Below, piece after piece: positions 11,280 through 25,000 of a DNA stretch of 64,000 bases (positions are counted from its first letter, which is position 1; every line of letters begins with the position of its first letter). Location: positions 5,117 through 69,116 of the forward strand of contig OENT01000740.1 of the NCBI GenBank assembly GCA_900239685.1, in the 5' to 3' direction. Under the pieces are notes generated by a model. That model saw only the letters and a program-made list of their open reading frames with translations. It ran no database searches and was not told where the DNA came from. The stretch is from Rotaria macrura. Lineage: Eukaryota; Rotifera; Eurotatoria; Philodinida; Philodinidae. The translations under genes and the position numbers were made by a program.

Positions 11280-13514
11280 ATTAATTTATTGTCGGTCAAT
11301 GTCCTCACTTTTTTTTCTTCTTCTTTCTAGAATAATTTTTGTTAAAAAAAAAAACAACAAATTTAATTATCCGTGTGAATGATACATAATATGGCAATAG
11401 TTCAATCGCGATACATATGTTTTTTTTTATACTCTACATTGATTTAAATAAGACAATTGTAAATAATCGAACGGCTGTACAAGACGAGAAAAATAACTGA
11501 GCCTTGTTCATTTCTACTAGTAAACAGTGATTTTCTTGGCATTTTTTTTCTTCTGTGCTGTTGCATTGAGAGCAATTTTTGATTATGGACATGCGAGATT
11601 GAAAGTTTTTCGTATCTATTAAAAACAAAAGAGTTACGTGATACTTATATTGAAATTCAATGTAGTTGACATGTATCATTGCTGTTGAATTGTGCTTCGA
11701 TTAATATAATGAACGACGTCATTCAATAGAGAACTTTTAGGTCTCTAAAACTGTCGACATTGTTTTTTAAATAAGTTTTTGTTGTCGATGTAAAATTGAA
11801 AAGAACAAAGCGTAATCAATCGTTCAACTGTTATCTCTTTGTTTCTGCAGGCAACTATCGATTTTTGTAAGTTTCGACTTATAGATTTCGATAATAAAAC
11901 TGAACTATTATTTAGAATCAATATATAGAAAGTGTTTGTACTATCTACTTGAAAAAGATATTATCAAAAAATTGACGTTGTTCTCAATTAAAAAAAATAG
12001 TGGCCTCTCCCAGTGTTCTCAAATTGCTTCTTTTAAAAAGAAAATGCTGGTGCTAAGTATTCGAAAAGATCTGACTCAAGCACGCTCGTAGAGTAGAAAT
12101 GTGTCTTCTTCTACTTTCATGATGTAGAATACTGATTTTACTTTCTAACTACAGTTCTTTTTCATTGCCAATCTGAATATCACAGATACGTTTTAAAAAC
12201 TTCAGTTTTTTTTTCATATAACTATGAACGAAAGATCACTGTGAGAGAAAATAATCGTTGTTACAGATCAATGTCAATAATCATGATAGAAAAGACATGC
12301 TTTCTTTTTCAAGATTGTGTACAGCTGGTATCTAAGAGTAGTAACCTTCGATTGTAATCTACCATCCTCTATTTATCATGGTAATAAGTCGAGCGAAATT
12401 TGTTCATTTTTATATAGATTGTTCATGAATTAAAGAGAAAGAGTTTGGTTCAAGTATGGAGCATTTCTCTCAAGTTTATATATATATATTAGAATACTGC
12501 TCAAAAGTATGTTATAGTACTTTCGACTTTAGAAACGGTGTTCCATTACTAGATTAACTTGGTGAATGTATATTATTCAAATACTGTGAAAATCATGCAA
12601 ATAGAAACAAAATGAACACAACCTTAAATTGTACAGCTTATAATTGATATTGAATAATATAAATAGATAAAAGAAGTCCCATGCTAGTTGAAAGCAAAAA
12701 AATGTTCTTTTTTAATTTATTTGTAACTTACTCAAAATTAGAACAAATATAATTGGTTTTCTATATCGTATAGATCCATTCAATAAGCAAAACAAATCTT
12801 ATAAAATTGGTCTCACTATTTATCGAAAATCATGAGATTTATAACGCATTTGTTTCATGTATTGCGTAGTATCACTGATTTTCTCGTGTTAGAATGAGAT
12901 TTTAATTGTCTTTAAAGATATTCAAATCTCTCACAGACCATTGGTGCGACAGATATAAGAATACTGAGTCTGTTGCATATGACGAGCAGATTAGAACCAG
13001 CTTTATTCTTCTGTTCAATGACAGATTCCTGCTTTTATTTTCTTCTTCTAGAAATTTGTGTAGAAAGAAATCTGTTTGAAAGATCGGCAAATTCTATCAT
13101 TAACGAGAAATTTCAAATTCTTCATATTGATCTATTCGTGCATCTCTGGTTTATATTTTTCTTCTCAGTGACCCAACTCATTTGGAATTTTCTTTTCTTT
13201 ATACAATAGCATAAAAGAGGGTGTGGGTATATGTCCAATTTTAACCAAACCACTGTTCATGAGTCTATGTTATTCACACTAAAGTTAAACCAATCATTTA
13301 TGACCATCCTAGAAGTAGTAATCTGCCCATTTGCATATTATTAATAGAGCATATGTTGTCGTATTGTTCGTTGGAGAATCTTGTTTTCCTCCATGTACAT
13401 GACATCATTGATGATGCCCTTGGACTTTTGCCTGGCAGACATTGGCCATGCAATGAACCGAAAACATATTGTATTGTTCGGTAACTCGATTGGCTAGTTA
13501 CTTGTCAGCATCAT
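11280..13514. other. intergenic, nothing recognised
   Basis: AT-rich sequence between TRAPPC4 and tRNA-Cys, with homopolymer runs and a short (TA)n tract near 12477-12490. Small ORFs here have no recognisable composition or motif. Confidence 0.5.
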
Positions 13515-13586
13515 GGGGATATAGCTCAGTGGTAGAGCATTCGACTGCAGATCGAGAGGTCCCTGGTTCAATCCCGGGTGTCCCCT
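13515..13586 (+). tRNA. tRNA-Cys (GCA anticodon)
   Basis: A complete 72-nt cloverleaf. The acceptor arm GGGGATA pairs with TGTCCCC (one G-T pair), and the discriminator is T, as usual for Cys. The D-arm region TAGCTCAGTGGTAGAGCA supplies the A box. The anticodon arm TTCGA-CTGCAGA-TCGAG places GCA at positions 34-36. The T-arm contains GGTTCAATCCC, the B box. It has no intron and no encoded CCA, as expected for a nuclear gene. Confidence 0.95.
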
Positions 13587-13600
13587 AATCGAAAACTTCC

Positions 13601-13605
13601 TTTTT
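13601..13605 (+). terminator. RNA polymerase III terminator of tRNA-Cys
   Basis: A run of five T residues 14 nt past the mature 3' end of tRNA-Cys, the usual Pol III stop signal. Confidence 0.65.
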
Positions 13606-15854
13606 CTTTAGTTTTTCCTCCTTCCTTTTGTCACTAAGCTTTGCGAAATTACATCGAATGCATGTTGACATGAGTATCAACCGACAGTTGGATTGAATGT
13701 GTGTGAATAAGACTACCATTGGCATGTGACACGTGTGAAGTTATACGCAATGAATCAATGGGATACTTGCCAATTGTTTCGCACTGGTCGAGTCCTTCAT
13801 TGTCAAGAAAGCTTCAGACGTGCTTTTCATTTTTATAGCAATGTCATTTCCGATAATAGCGAGGTGACAGTCTATAGTGAGGAATACCTATACTGGAATT
13901 TCATGGGAATGTGTTTCGGTCTGTGTACTATGACTACTGATTTGATATGAGAATTTTCTTTGCTCTAAAACGTATGCAGATCTAAGGATAGGTGCTTTGT
14001 TTAACAAATCAGCCAATCATGAGTATACCATTGAGAAAGTAGAGATAATTTGCTAGTTAATTAATGTTAAAAGTATTGATTGTCCTGTTTTCGATAGACT
14101 GGATCATATGATTATTTTCGGTTCGAAGTGTTGACTTCTTATATGCTGAAATTAACGATATCATGACACATTATTATCTATTAAATAGAGAACTTTCTTT
14201 GGTACTCCTATTTTTATCACAAAATCTACATTTCCAGATGCTAAGAAAATCAATTTAATTCTTTAGGAGGCACTTGAATAATGGAACATATGACGGAAGC
14301 ATAAAAATGATTATATTCAATACGAAGAAGTTTTCTCGAGAAATAAACTTCGTAGTCATTGGCGTGCTTCACAGCTTTTGTTTTCAATCAAAATAAATAT
14401 AGTCCGACACTAGTTGCTGTTCTAATGTTTTATTTTATTTTAGTGTATAAGCTGTATAAATAAGTTCTTTCGTTTTAGAGAGTTACTTTCTACAGTTCTG
14501 TCAGATCATTCCACTTTCGAACAGTATCTAAAGTATTAAATATTCTAGGCACCTAAATGCTTTTTCAAGTAACATCGCTTCGATTTCTGTGCCATTTAAT
14601 AAGCTTTCGGTTGTTGAACTTGAGAAAGAAGAATATTAGTATTCATATAAGTCTTCTAAATGTTACACATGGAATCAAAACATATGGAGCTGTATTATTT
14701 GAAGAAAGACACAATTATTGAATTTCAATGTCTCTCTCTCTTATTTATTTGTTTGATGTTAGAGAATGATTTCGACTCGGCTATGACTACATGTGTTCAG
14801 ATAAAAACTATGAGGATGAGTATCATGAAAAGTAACATTGTAGTTATGAATTCTTCGATATTAACTTGAGTGTCGAGGTACAAAAAGTCTGGATGCATAT
14901 TCGCAGTGGCACTAGATTCATAAAAAACTTTCAGCGTAGAAGTAAACTGATTAACAAGCGAGACAAAATAATAAGAATATTAGGAAAAGAAAATAGTCCG
15001 ATTCACTGCGAGTCAAAGTCAAATTTCGACATGTAAAATTGCAACTTAAAATTTAAGTACAAACGAAAGATTTTGTAGTGTTAACTATGAAAAATTAGCC
15101 ATAATGAATTTAACCCGTCTAGTTCGTTGAACTAAATTTTGAAAGTAATTCTTTTAGAAGATTCTGCGCTAAATAGAACTGTCAGCATGAATTGATATCA
15201 CTAGAAAACGTCTCAAATGTTGTTGTATCTTGACAGCATCAATATCATCGGACCTACCTCAATGCAATACTGATCAATTTCTGCTCAATATCATATGACT
15301 CTGAACGATCTAGAATACATTTCGGTCTCAAAAATATGGTCTCTTCTCTTCCTCGAATGCATATTATATTCATCTTCAACAATTGATTGGGACAGAAATA
15401 ATTGAGAAAGTGAATAAAATTTATTCGAAAATAAGATTACATCATCACGTATCTCTTGATGTGTGACCGTTTATTATTATTTGGCTATTTTAAAATCCAA
15501 ATNTGAAGAGTATTTTTCTTATTGGGGTGATCAAGAATTCGTTTATTCTTATACTAAACGATTGGTATCAGAGGATTCCAAAGAAATAAAATACCAGTCG
15601 GCAAAAAATCCTTTCGTAACGATGTGGCTGACACCAATCAAAATAGAACAATAACTGTCATATTCGATCGAATGAATATTTCACAAGTTCTTACAATATC
15701 TAACAGTTGAACATCAATAATAATACTGTAACTTTATTTTGAATCATAGAACATTTTCTAACATTTAGTCTCAACCGGGTGCATGCAAAATACAATTAAT
15801 ATACGATATTGAAAAAGAGTGAAGTCATATGATAGGGAAAAAAGTTCTCTGCAT
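13606..15854. other. intergenic, contains one ambiguous base
   Basis: No convincing gene. A single N at 15503 marks an unresolved assembly position inside a random-looking ORF (15463-15654). Other small ORFs (13726-13950, 14660-14869) show no family resemblance. Confidence 0.5.
15733..15738 (-). promoter_or_regulatory. polyadenylation signal of the MDR reductase
   Basis: TTTATT on the plus strand (AATAAA on the minus strand) lies about 117 nt downstream of the reductase stop codon. Confidence 0.4.
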
Positions 15855-17526
15855 CTAGGGTTTGCTTGTCTCAGCCATTGTATAAACGAGTTTTTCAGCA
15901 GCTATTTTGTTCGCCATCATCTTCTGAAACCCTTCTTCAACTCCGTTTAATCCACCAGCGATCTTTGTCACCTTGTTTGGCTTAAGAAGACCTTGAGGTA
16001 ACAAAACATTAGTGAGTTGTGAATAGTATTTCTCGGCAAATGCTTTATCATCAGGTTTAGCATCATGATCTTGACCGAAAACATGCATTTTACGTCCGAA
16101 TATTGTATACATCATGACGCTACGTTCTGTAACGTTAGATGGAACTTGATTCGAGACGCCAGGTAAAACGGTGGCTACTTGTGCATTTGGACCAGTGAGT
16201 GATGCACACACTAGAGCAGTCGATCCGTTCTCGGAAATGCAATCGATAGCGTAAGCCAACTGATTCTTGGAAGCGTCTTGAATGTGCGAGACAGCATTTG
16301 AATCCTTGTAATCGAAACAGACATCAGCACCCAGTTCTTTCAAATAAGTGTGACGAGCCGGTGATGCTGTTGCGATAACGAAACAACCAGCTGCTTTAGC
16401 CAATTGAATAGCATATTGACCAACACTCGTACTGCCTCCCCAAACAAGTACAGCATTGCCACAGTTTGCAGGAGGAAAAGGTAATTTCATTTCGTGAAAG
16501 AGACCAAGAGCTGCTGTGATGCTAGCCAACGGAATCGTAGCAGCTGATTCAGAAGAAATAGTTGAAGGAAAACGGAAAACGAGTGATGCATCTTGAACAA
16601 CGTATTCCGAGAATGCTCCACGAATGCCAAATGAAGCATCTAGGCCACCATGAACACAACCGGCAACTTGGTCACCTTTTTTATAATTTCCTGAAAGACG
16701 AAGAAAGCACACATGCATTAGATATTTTGATGATCAATCAGCGTCTATCTATTACACTATAAGTAAAAGAATACCTATATTCATGCTAATAGTTTTTTGT
16801 TTTATTAAGACTATCGGATCACTTCATTCAATAAAAGATATTATTTAACTAAAGTAATCATTACGTTTTCCCTCCTATTGGTAACTTCATAGGAAATACT
16901 TTTATTTTACTCATTTCATAATATTTTTATGAATGAACTGCAAGTAGTAACTTATGCTCAATTATGTTTTTAAAACTAGTGTTGATGAAAAGTAGACTAT
17001 CTATCTTTCTTTACTTTAACGAGAGAAACATATGGACACGATAGCAGCAAAGTTGTAATCATCAACTCCACGGATCGTAAATCTGAAGCACAAGTCGATA
17101 GTTTCGACGATTCATCTCGAATTCAATGAGCATAAGAATACTTTTGTCTACATGTTGTGAAATATATCAATCGATTCGTCTCTGTACAAAGTAAATAAAG
17201 ATAATCATTCGGAACTTGATTCAAAAATAAAATAATTCTATTCAAACCTGTTGCTTCTTGACCAACTTCAACGACTTCACCAGCAAAGTCACAACCAACA
17301 ATTGAACCAGGCTTGGCTAAACCAAAATGAACATGTTTCCAATCAGTCGGATTTTGTGCAACATGGGTCACTTTGATCAAAAGATCCTTAGGTCCATAAT
17401 TAGGTAACTATCGACAGGCGATAAAAAAAACATTGCTTGGTTATTTATAGCACTTAGACGATGATTTACCTCTAGTTCTTCGACTACGAGCTGCTTGTTT
17501 TCGCGAACAACTAAGGCAATCGGCAT
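15855..17526 (-). CDS. ToxD-like medium-chain dehydrogenase/reductase (trans-enoyl or quinone reductase type)
   Basis: NAD(P)H-dependent reductase of the MDR superfamily, closest in style to fungal ToxD/zinc-binding oxidoreductases. Exons 17470-17526, 17248-17407 and 15855-16690 join in phase to 350 aa. The N-terminal GroES-like fold includes NPTDWKHV and GCDFAGEVVEVG (residues about 57-68). The Rossmann cofactor motif is VWGGSTSVGQYAIQLAK at 155-171, followed by ELGADVCFDYKD. I see no Cys/His set for a catalytic zinc, as in other enoyl and quinone reductases of this group. Introns are 62 and 557 nt. The substrate cannot be deduced from sequence. The motif wording and the fungal distribution of close relatives make horizontal origin plausible, but the introns show the gene is adapted to this genome. 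Bacterial relatives with the same motif also exist. Confidence 0.9.
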
Positions 17527-20500
17527 CGTTCTTGTTTTTCTATTTACGAAGAAGAAAAAATATGTGAAATAACCGCCATGTTTTCATAGCTTTTATACCA
17601 ACATGCAATGTTTCTCGCCATGTTTTTTTCTGCTCCTTCATAGTTCCCCCAGCACATTACTCACGTTCCCCTTATCTATTCTATGATGACGTATGCATCA
17701 AGGCACACCAGAGAAAAATAACGATGTTTACAATCGTTGTTGAATGAGTCAGTATTTTAAGTGGAAACCCCCGAATCAATCTACTGTACAACAATTCGTC
17801 ATGATGATTGTGCTTCGAAAATTCTAGATCTAGCTTTTGAATTCAACTTTGAGTGTTCAAATCTACCGAGATTGAATCTATTCTGTATTCGCCTTGTTAG
17901 TATTACTCGATGTAAGATCACACTCGGAAGTAATAAGAAGAAAAAATAATATATTTTTACGTATTTATTGATTTTGATCACATCAGTCGAATATATATAT
18001 GTCTGACTAAGAACAGATGTAATCTATCACTCTTTGCTATTTCAACTCAGACAGGTTACAATGAAAGAAAAATATACTGCAAAGGACAACGAACACGGGT
18101 AAACTTTTCTGTCAGATGTCTCACTAGTTTTAGTTTTGTCAGAACATGTAAGAGCGAGTTAAGATTTATCAACTGCAACCGAGTTTTCATCGAATTGTAT
18201 TGAACTAAATATGAAAAATGTTGACTTATTTCATTGAAAATAAATATTCAGTGCTAATCATAATCAACATTTGCAAAAGAAATTCAAAATACAATGCTAC
18301 TAACAAATATTTTCCCGTTCGTCTAACACTCATATCTGACTGAAAACAATAAAACAACGGCATAAAATCAAAATTTGATATTCTATCTGACCTTAACACA
18401 TAGTTTTATATCGACTGATGATTGGTTCAATGAGCAAAATGATGAACATAATTTTTTTCGTCATTCAAATACTTTCGATGTACTAATATTCTAGGAAATC
18501 TTAAGTTCTATGAAAGAATCTATTCCAATAAAATACAGATTTCAAAACATAATAATAGGGTTTTTCGTACATATGTGCTATTTTTAAAAAAAAACTAGTG
18601 TTTTTTACTTGGTTTTTTATCAGGAAATAAGACAACACATTTGATTTATACACTGAAGTCTACTGATTTAGAAAGCTACTCTTTTTTCAAATATTTAGAT
18701 CTCATTGATCCTATTCGAGATGACAGAAACAATTTCCTATACACACTTTGGTTTTCTTTCTCGTTGGCCACCGTTAATTCCAGTCAGTATCTTTCATGCA
18801 GAACAAATTCTCACATACACGATGCAAAATTTTTGTGTACACTGAGTACGTCTGTGTAACATGAAAACTGCATCGATAATAGCACTTCTGATTACATCAG
18901 TAAGTATTCAAACCTTGTACACAGATCTGTCATTGTTTTCATAGTGAAATCACTCTTAGAATTAGACCGGGCATATTCCACCCCTCACTTAAGGAGAAGA
19001 AGAACGAACACAAACATCATTAATTCGCTCATTCAGCTAATCTTTAATTTGTCTTGAACATAAGTAACAAAGACTCACGAAATCTTTCTATTTCGAGGTT
19101 TTATGTTAGTCTATTTTTTTAAATTGAAAATTCCTCTATTGCTAATAATCAGACGAAAAAAAAAACATACCTGCAATTAGAAATTTGAAACACGATTGAT
19201 TTAGAATGAAGTAGATGATTCCAGTACTATCAACAACGAGCGTCTCTAATGGAAATCTAAAAGTAAGTACAAATGGGTACTTTATGCTTATTAACAAAGT
19301 ATCTATGGGTACTCTGTTTTAGGTAATCAAGTATCTCAAAGTACCATAGACTAACACTAATAAAGAAAACAAAAACCAAGGTTATCTTTGAATCAGTCTT
19401 TTATTAGAATTTTATTCTTGCTCAAAAGAAAACGAAATAAAAAAGTACAACATTTATAAATAAGAAAAATATGTACACATATCTGAACGTGTTTAAGTGA
19501 TTCTTCTGAATTAAGTACTTTACTGTGATATATAGAAGACGAAAAAAAAGAATAATATACATGTTTATGTTACTCACTTCATTTTTTCTTCTATAGTATC
19601 AAATAAATAGATTTATGAATTTGAAGAAAATGAATCAAAAGGAGAAATAATTATGAAACCAAAACAAATGAATAAGATATGTATTTGACAAATCTAAATC
19701 TAAATAGAGAATGGAAAATCAATTCGAGTTAAATAAAGAAAAATTCTCAACTCCAACTACAAGTAAAACATGTCTAAACATAAATAAGAGGATTCTGAAC
19801 AGTTTGGTAATAATGGTATGATAAATAAAACCAATTGCATGTTTATTTTACGAAGTACTCTCAATGTACTTTGCATTTTGAAAAAAATGCAAAACACGGC
19901 ACTTTTCAAAAATCGATGGTGACTTGGGCATTTTGCTTCTGTTTGGGGTACTAAACGTTAGAAACACTGGTCGTCGACAACAAAACACAACTTCTCTCTT
20001 CAACAAACAAATGAATGAATACACAATCGCTTTTTTCCATTACTAAACAAACCAATGGAGAGCGATGTACACAATGTTCTACGATGACCAATACGATCAC
20101 GATGGCTATACATCATACCAATTGGCGCTCTTGACATACATATGCTTAGTAAAAAGATAAAAACAAAATCATTGAGTATATCTATCATTTGTCGTATCAC
20201 TGTCGATTGAAGCTAGATGATTCGGATTAATTAATATGTCATGTCATAGAATTTGTGTAGAGACTTTATCTTTCAACGAGTAAGATCTTGTACACACTAC
20301 AAGAATAAAATTTGGTTGATGTTTCTACATGTAAATACTGATGATATTTCCACATATCGAAATGCTTCTTACATTTTTTCTTTTTCTTGTAATAGTGTGT
20401 TAAAGAATCTGTAAATGTAAAATTTACTTTTTGTTTGTCTGAGTTCTTCATTCAGTACATTGGTATTGAAAAGAAGTGTTATTGTTGCAGTCTATGGTGT

Positions 20501-21926
20501 TTGGTTACTGCCACATTGAATGTATTCAGGTCAATAGAAATTTGCAGAGTGAATTTCTATTGATGATGAAAAACCAAATATGTTGTCAACTAATATCATT
20601 AGAATGTATCTATCTCTATAGAATGATGATATACAGGAGCATTTTAATAATGTGTCATTTTTCTTAATGCAAACAATATATCGTTGTCTACTTCAACCTT
20701 TCATTTATCTATTTGTACGGATGGGCACGATAGAAAAGCAAACACTCTCTATTCAAATGGAATGTTAAATACAAAGCTCAATGAAAACATGTTTTATATT
20801 TGATTGATTGATGGTATTTGTCACAGTTCTAGGTAGTCCATATTATTGATTAAAGTGGATGTATGATCAAGTCATTCGTTTTTTTTCCAACTTGTTGTGT
20901 TACCAAACTTGACACCAGTATAACCATTGATGTCTATTTCGTGTCTCATTCAAGATTCTTTTTCTTTAAGCGAAGATCATTGAACTAGAATTTTCACTTG
21001 TTTTGTAAAATATTCTAAATCTTGATAGGTTTTATCTGTACTATAGTTCGAATCGATGTTTGATACCAATCTTGTACTAAGTTAAATCGTTTTCATCAAG
21101 AATTTTACAACAGAATGTTATGCTATAGTTGATTATGTCCTCAATTTTATCAAATTGTGACTGTTTAGAAAACTAAGATTGAGTTCAATTCATTTATTTA
21201 CACATTAGAACTATCTGTTGCAGTGTAGCAATATCATCCTGATTCCATCATAGAAAGGAATATCTGCATAATCTTTCTATAAGATTTTTTCTAGCTAATT
21301 AGTAGAAAACAAAATTTGATTGTATTTTACTGAGATTAACAATTGCTACTGTAGTTTTAAATGAGAAAGATTACATACGGCACATTATTATTGCAACCTG
21401 TATTATTTCACAAGTCGAAAATATTATTCTATCTTTTATCTAACTTTAATCTTGTTTTGAATTTTAACGACAGTCAACCGTAGGGAATCTAGAGAGTAAG
21501 GGCATAGGTGGGATAGAAGCTGTGATATTTTATTGGACGCAGTTGGTTGTATACTATTATCAATAACTTCACACGCATCTACATACAACAACGTAACTAT
21601 AATAATTAATATTCTCATAGGACTCGGAATCATTTGAACCAACGGACTCTCTTCATCCTACATCTGCGCATAAATATTAGAATATTATAAGGCAACGCTA
21701 TAGATAACAATACAATAAGACCCATTGGAAAATTGTCGAAGAATATAGTCTTCTTCTATTTCGTGTTTTTCGATCATTTTATATGATGTACATTTATGAC
21801 TTTTGATTCTAGATGTATTACTCTCCGACTTTTTCTTTTCATACTTATCGTATGCGAATTGGGAAAAAAACATGATTCGTTAGACTGTTAATAGCGACAA
21901 CAAAACACCATATGAAGAACACAATT
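17527..21926. other. long gene-poor region
   Basis: About 4.4 kb of AT-rich sequence upstream of the MDR reductase. I found no supported gene. A minus-strand ORF at 21436-21642 contains an internal Met followed by a signal-peptide-like stretch (MRILIIIVTLLYVDA), but there is no further support. A perfect hairpin at 20531-20563 is listed separately. Confidence 0.5.
20531..20563. repeat. perfect 12-bp hairpin
   Basis: TCAATAGAAATT at 20531-20542 is the exact reverse complement of AATTTCTATTGA at 20552-20563, with a 9-nt loop. The stem is too short for a typical animal miRNA precursor. It may be a footprint of a fold-back element or chance. Confidence 0.45.
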
Positions 21927-21933
21927 AAAAAAA
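21927..21933 (-). terminator. RNA polymerase III terminator of tRNA-Ile
   Basis: Seven A residues on the plus strand, read as seven T on the minus strand, lying about 10 nt past the mature 3' end of the tRNA-Ile gene. Confidence 0.65.
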
Positions 21934-21942
21934 TTTGTTGGC

Positions 21943-22032
21943 TGCCCCCGGTGAGGCTCGAACTCACGACATCCGCATTGCTCCGATACTGTGTATAAGT
22001 ACGGCGCTCTAATCCGACTGAGCTACGGGGGC
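21943..22032 (-). tRNA. tRNA-Ile (UAU anticodon) with a 15-nt intron
   Basis: On the minus strand the acceptor arm GCCCCCG pairs perfectly with CGGGGGC, and the discriminator is A. The A box is TAGCTCAGTCGGATTAGAGC and the T arm contains GAGTTCGAGCC. The anticodon arm CCGTA-CTTATA is interrupted after position 37 by a 15-nt intron (CACAGTATCGGAGCA) and resumes with A38 and TGCGG. The five-base-pair stem CCGTA/TGCGG includes one T-G pair. TAT is therefore the anticodon. An intron at this site is normal in animal tRNA-Ile(UAU) genes and needs tRNA splicing endonuclease. The spliced tRNA is 75 nt. Confidence 0.93.
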
Positions 22033-25000
22033 TGAAGAAAAGTTCACTTGGATAAATACATATTCAGAACATGAACGCATTACAAGCGATATAAATAAAA
22101 ACTGAATTTTAAACACACGACACATTAATTACTTGTCACGATTTTTCCGATCAATGAACACCGATTAATATTTCGATTAATCGTTCACTGTTTCTTATTC
22201 ATGATATGGCTAATATAGATTCAAAGAAAACAAAACCATCAGGATACGATTGATTTAAAAATGAGCTGAATTCCACGGTCAATTTGAATTTGATTCTGCT
22301 ACAGTAAGAAATTATGTTATTTCTGCACGATTTCATCCATATTAAAGCTACCGCCCGTACTGTTATACTGCTACTTTTGCCAGTCATTTCATCATCACGT
22401 GTTATTTACCAACGATACTGGACCAGGATGAGACATTGTGTCGTCTGTTGACCAACCCGTGCGGTTGTACCAGTAGTTAGTCAAAACTAAGTGTCGTGAT
22501 TCACAATAAAAACCTCGATAAGACTTTTGGATTTTTTGCCGAAAAAACGTTCTCTGTGTTGCTTTCCACACCTCTCTTCTTCGACATAAATTGAATGGTG
22601 AGTGAGTGTGAATTCCATCTGGTGATTCTTATATAAATTATCGATTCAATTAAACCACAGTCACGAATAATGACGCAAAAATGAGCTGTGCTCATATCTT
22701 TAACAGTCTACGTGAAAGATCCATAACGAAAACATATAACGCCTTGAAAAGTAACAAATTCATGAGACTCCAATACATTTGGTCGACTTGCAAGCTTGTT
22801 TTTCATATAGATGAAATATTACCAAACCAAATGAAGTATTTGGAGTGATTCAAATGTCAAGCATGGGTTTCAACAACACATCTATAACATTTTATTTGCA
22901 ATTTGTTCACTGGATTGCACTGCTTCAAGAGTGTGTACAAGGACGAATTCTACCCTGTTCTTGCTTAACATCTCATAAAATATTTTCGTGTGCAAGTGAT
23001 TTCGGTTGAATGATCTAAAATTTGAACGCCACATAAAAGCATAGAAGTGTGAAAGCCAGAAGATTAGTTCATAAGCAGAGTGCTGATACTTTTGAATATC
23101 TCATCAGGAGTACTACTCCTCGGGATATTTCACTAAAGCCAAAGGTATTAGTAAACATTATTTTAGATAATTCGAATGCTTCACTTTTGATTCCATGCTT
23201 ACATATGGTTTTTGTTTCTCTCGCATTGATAGTGCCCATACGCATGATGATTGAGTTCTTACCGACACATGTGTCGCGTCGTATCAGGACACGTGTTGTT
23301 TTTGTTTTTCCCAAAAGAGTTCATTGATAGGTCGAGCTTTATAATATATTTAAGAGACTCCATCAAACATTAAAACGATAATGTTTCGGAAGTTTAGATC
23401 AGTTAGAACGTAATTCAAATAATTTCAAGAAATTATAAAAGCCTGCGAAAAACCTCTCAAACTTCCATAAAATTCGATGATATCTGAACAATATTTTGAT
23501 ATCGTTTCTATTCAAGAGATGACTTTTTCAATCAGCCACTATATTCGATGATATTCACTTGACAGTTTTAACGTGTCAATAAATAGGGTTTTAACATTAG
23601 TGCTAATATGTATATACATATATATCGAGATTTTAGACGATAAGTATCAACATGAGTTTGCATGCAGCTGACACGAAAGGTTACACATCAATTCAGACCA
23701 TTAGCCATCACTCGTACCTACCTTAATTATTTTATACGTTTCTTTTGTGAGAGTTCGTGTCGTTTTTAAATCATCACTTCTCACTCTATGCGTATTGTTC
23801 GTAGATCACCCATACTCAACCATGCATACTGTCTTCTACAATCATGTAAAATCCAAATTAGCAGACTTTAAATCTTCATAATGAGAAAACACCATCTGAA
23901 ACAATGGTTTTAGTATTTCTACAGAAAATATATGCAACCACCATATTGAAGAGTTAGTTAAGACAAAGGAAGTGAGAACTTGTCCAGATCAGAACATGAA
24001 GATATTTTAGTAACAAAGTATGATTAGCAAAAATATTATCTAATTACAAAATCTATTACCTTAATATGCATTTTACAGATCTTAAATAAATTCCTGTTGT
24101 TGATTAATCGAATTTCAAAAATCTGAGTTTCAATTACAGATTCCTTCATTTTTCTGTAATAACCGTAAGATGAACAAGAACATAAATAGTGCAATGATGA
24201 CTTTGAAAAATTCTCACAAAATACATTTACAGAAATGTTTACGAACTATGTACTTTGCATAAAATCATCTAATATCAATTAGGAAAGTTAATTGAAATAG
24301 AATTCGGTACTACTTTCAATTGGATGAATTTTAAAGGATAATATTCAGAATTCTTTGTTTTTACGTTCGTCTGAAGTTAGTATATTGGAAATAACATCTC
24401 GCTTATCTATCTGATTGAATCAGTAAAACTACAAGCAGTTAAATTTAGTGCAGTTGTAATTTAATATTTGCAAAACAACCTCGAATATGTGTTTGTCACT
24501 TTCTGTTATTGTTTTCATGCTTCTAAGAAAATTTTTTAGAGAGTTGACTGTTCGATCGATAAAAACTTATTTCTATTTGAATCAAACGTTCCATATATAT
24601 ATATAAACTAGCGAGTTTATTCTAGGACTTGTTATTCGTATAATATATTTATACATAGATGTGAAAATAGGCTTCAATTAGTTGTTATTAGCACGCCTCA
24701 CGACTCAAGTAACCAAAATCAAGGGGTTGCACTCATCTATCGTAAATATGTATTCATCGAAATGCAGGTTTTTTTCTACATGTTCTTAGCATTTCTCTTC
24801 TATTTGTCGTATGAGTCATTAAGCAAATATTTTAGTCAACAACTGAGTTGAGAACATAATTACTTCTTTTTTATATTTTCAACTTGATCGCTGCTTCGCC
24901 ATATTTCCATTTTCTTGTTGCATTGGCTAAAAATTTATACCAACGAATTTAGTCTTCAAAAACACACTAAATTCTATGGCAGTATGAAAATGACTTAAAT

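Noticed and set aside
13219-13227. Single GTGTGGG word, similar to the bdelloid telomere repeat
   Set aside because: Only one copy; no tandem array, so not telomeric.
21436-21642. Minus-strand ORF with an internal signal-peptide-like start (MRILIIIVTLLYVDA)
   Set aside because: No mature-domain motif, few Cys, no splice support; hydrophobic N-termini are common in AT-rich random ORFs.
22397-22640. About 81-codon open frame on the minus strand with somewhat protein-like composition
   Set aside because: No ATG except near the end, no recognisable family, and two other frames are also partly open; such lengths are expected by chance in 64 kb of six-frame sequence.
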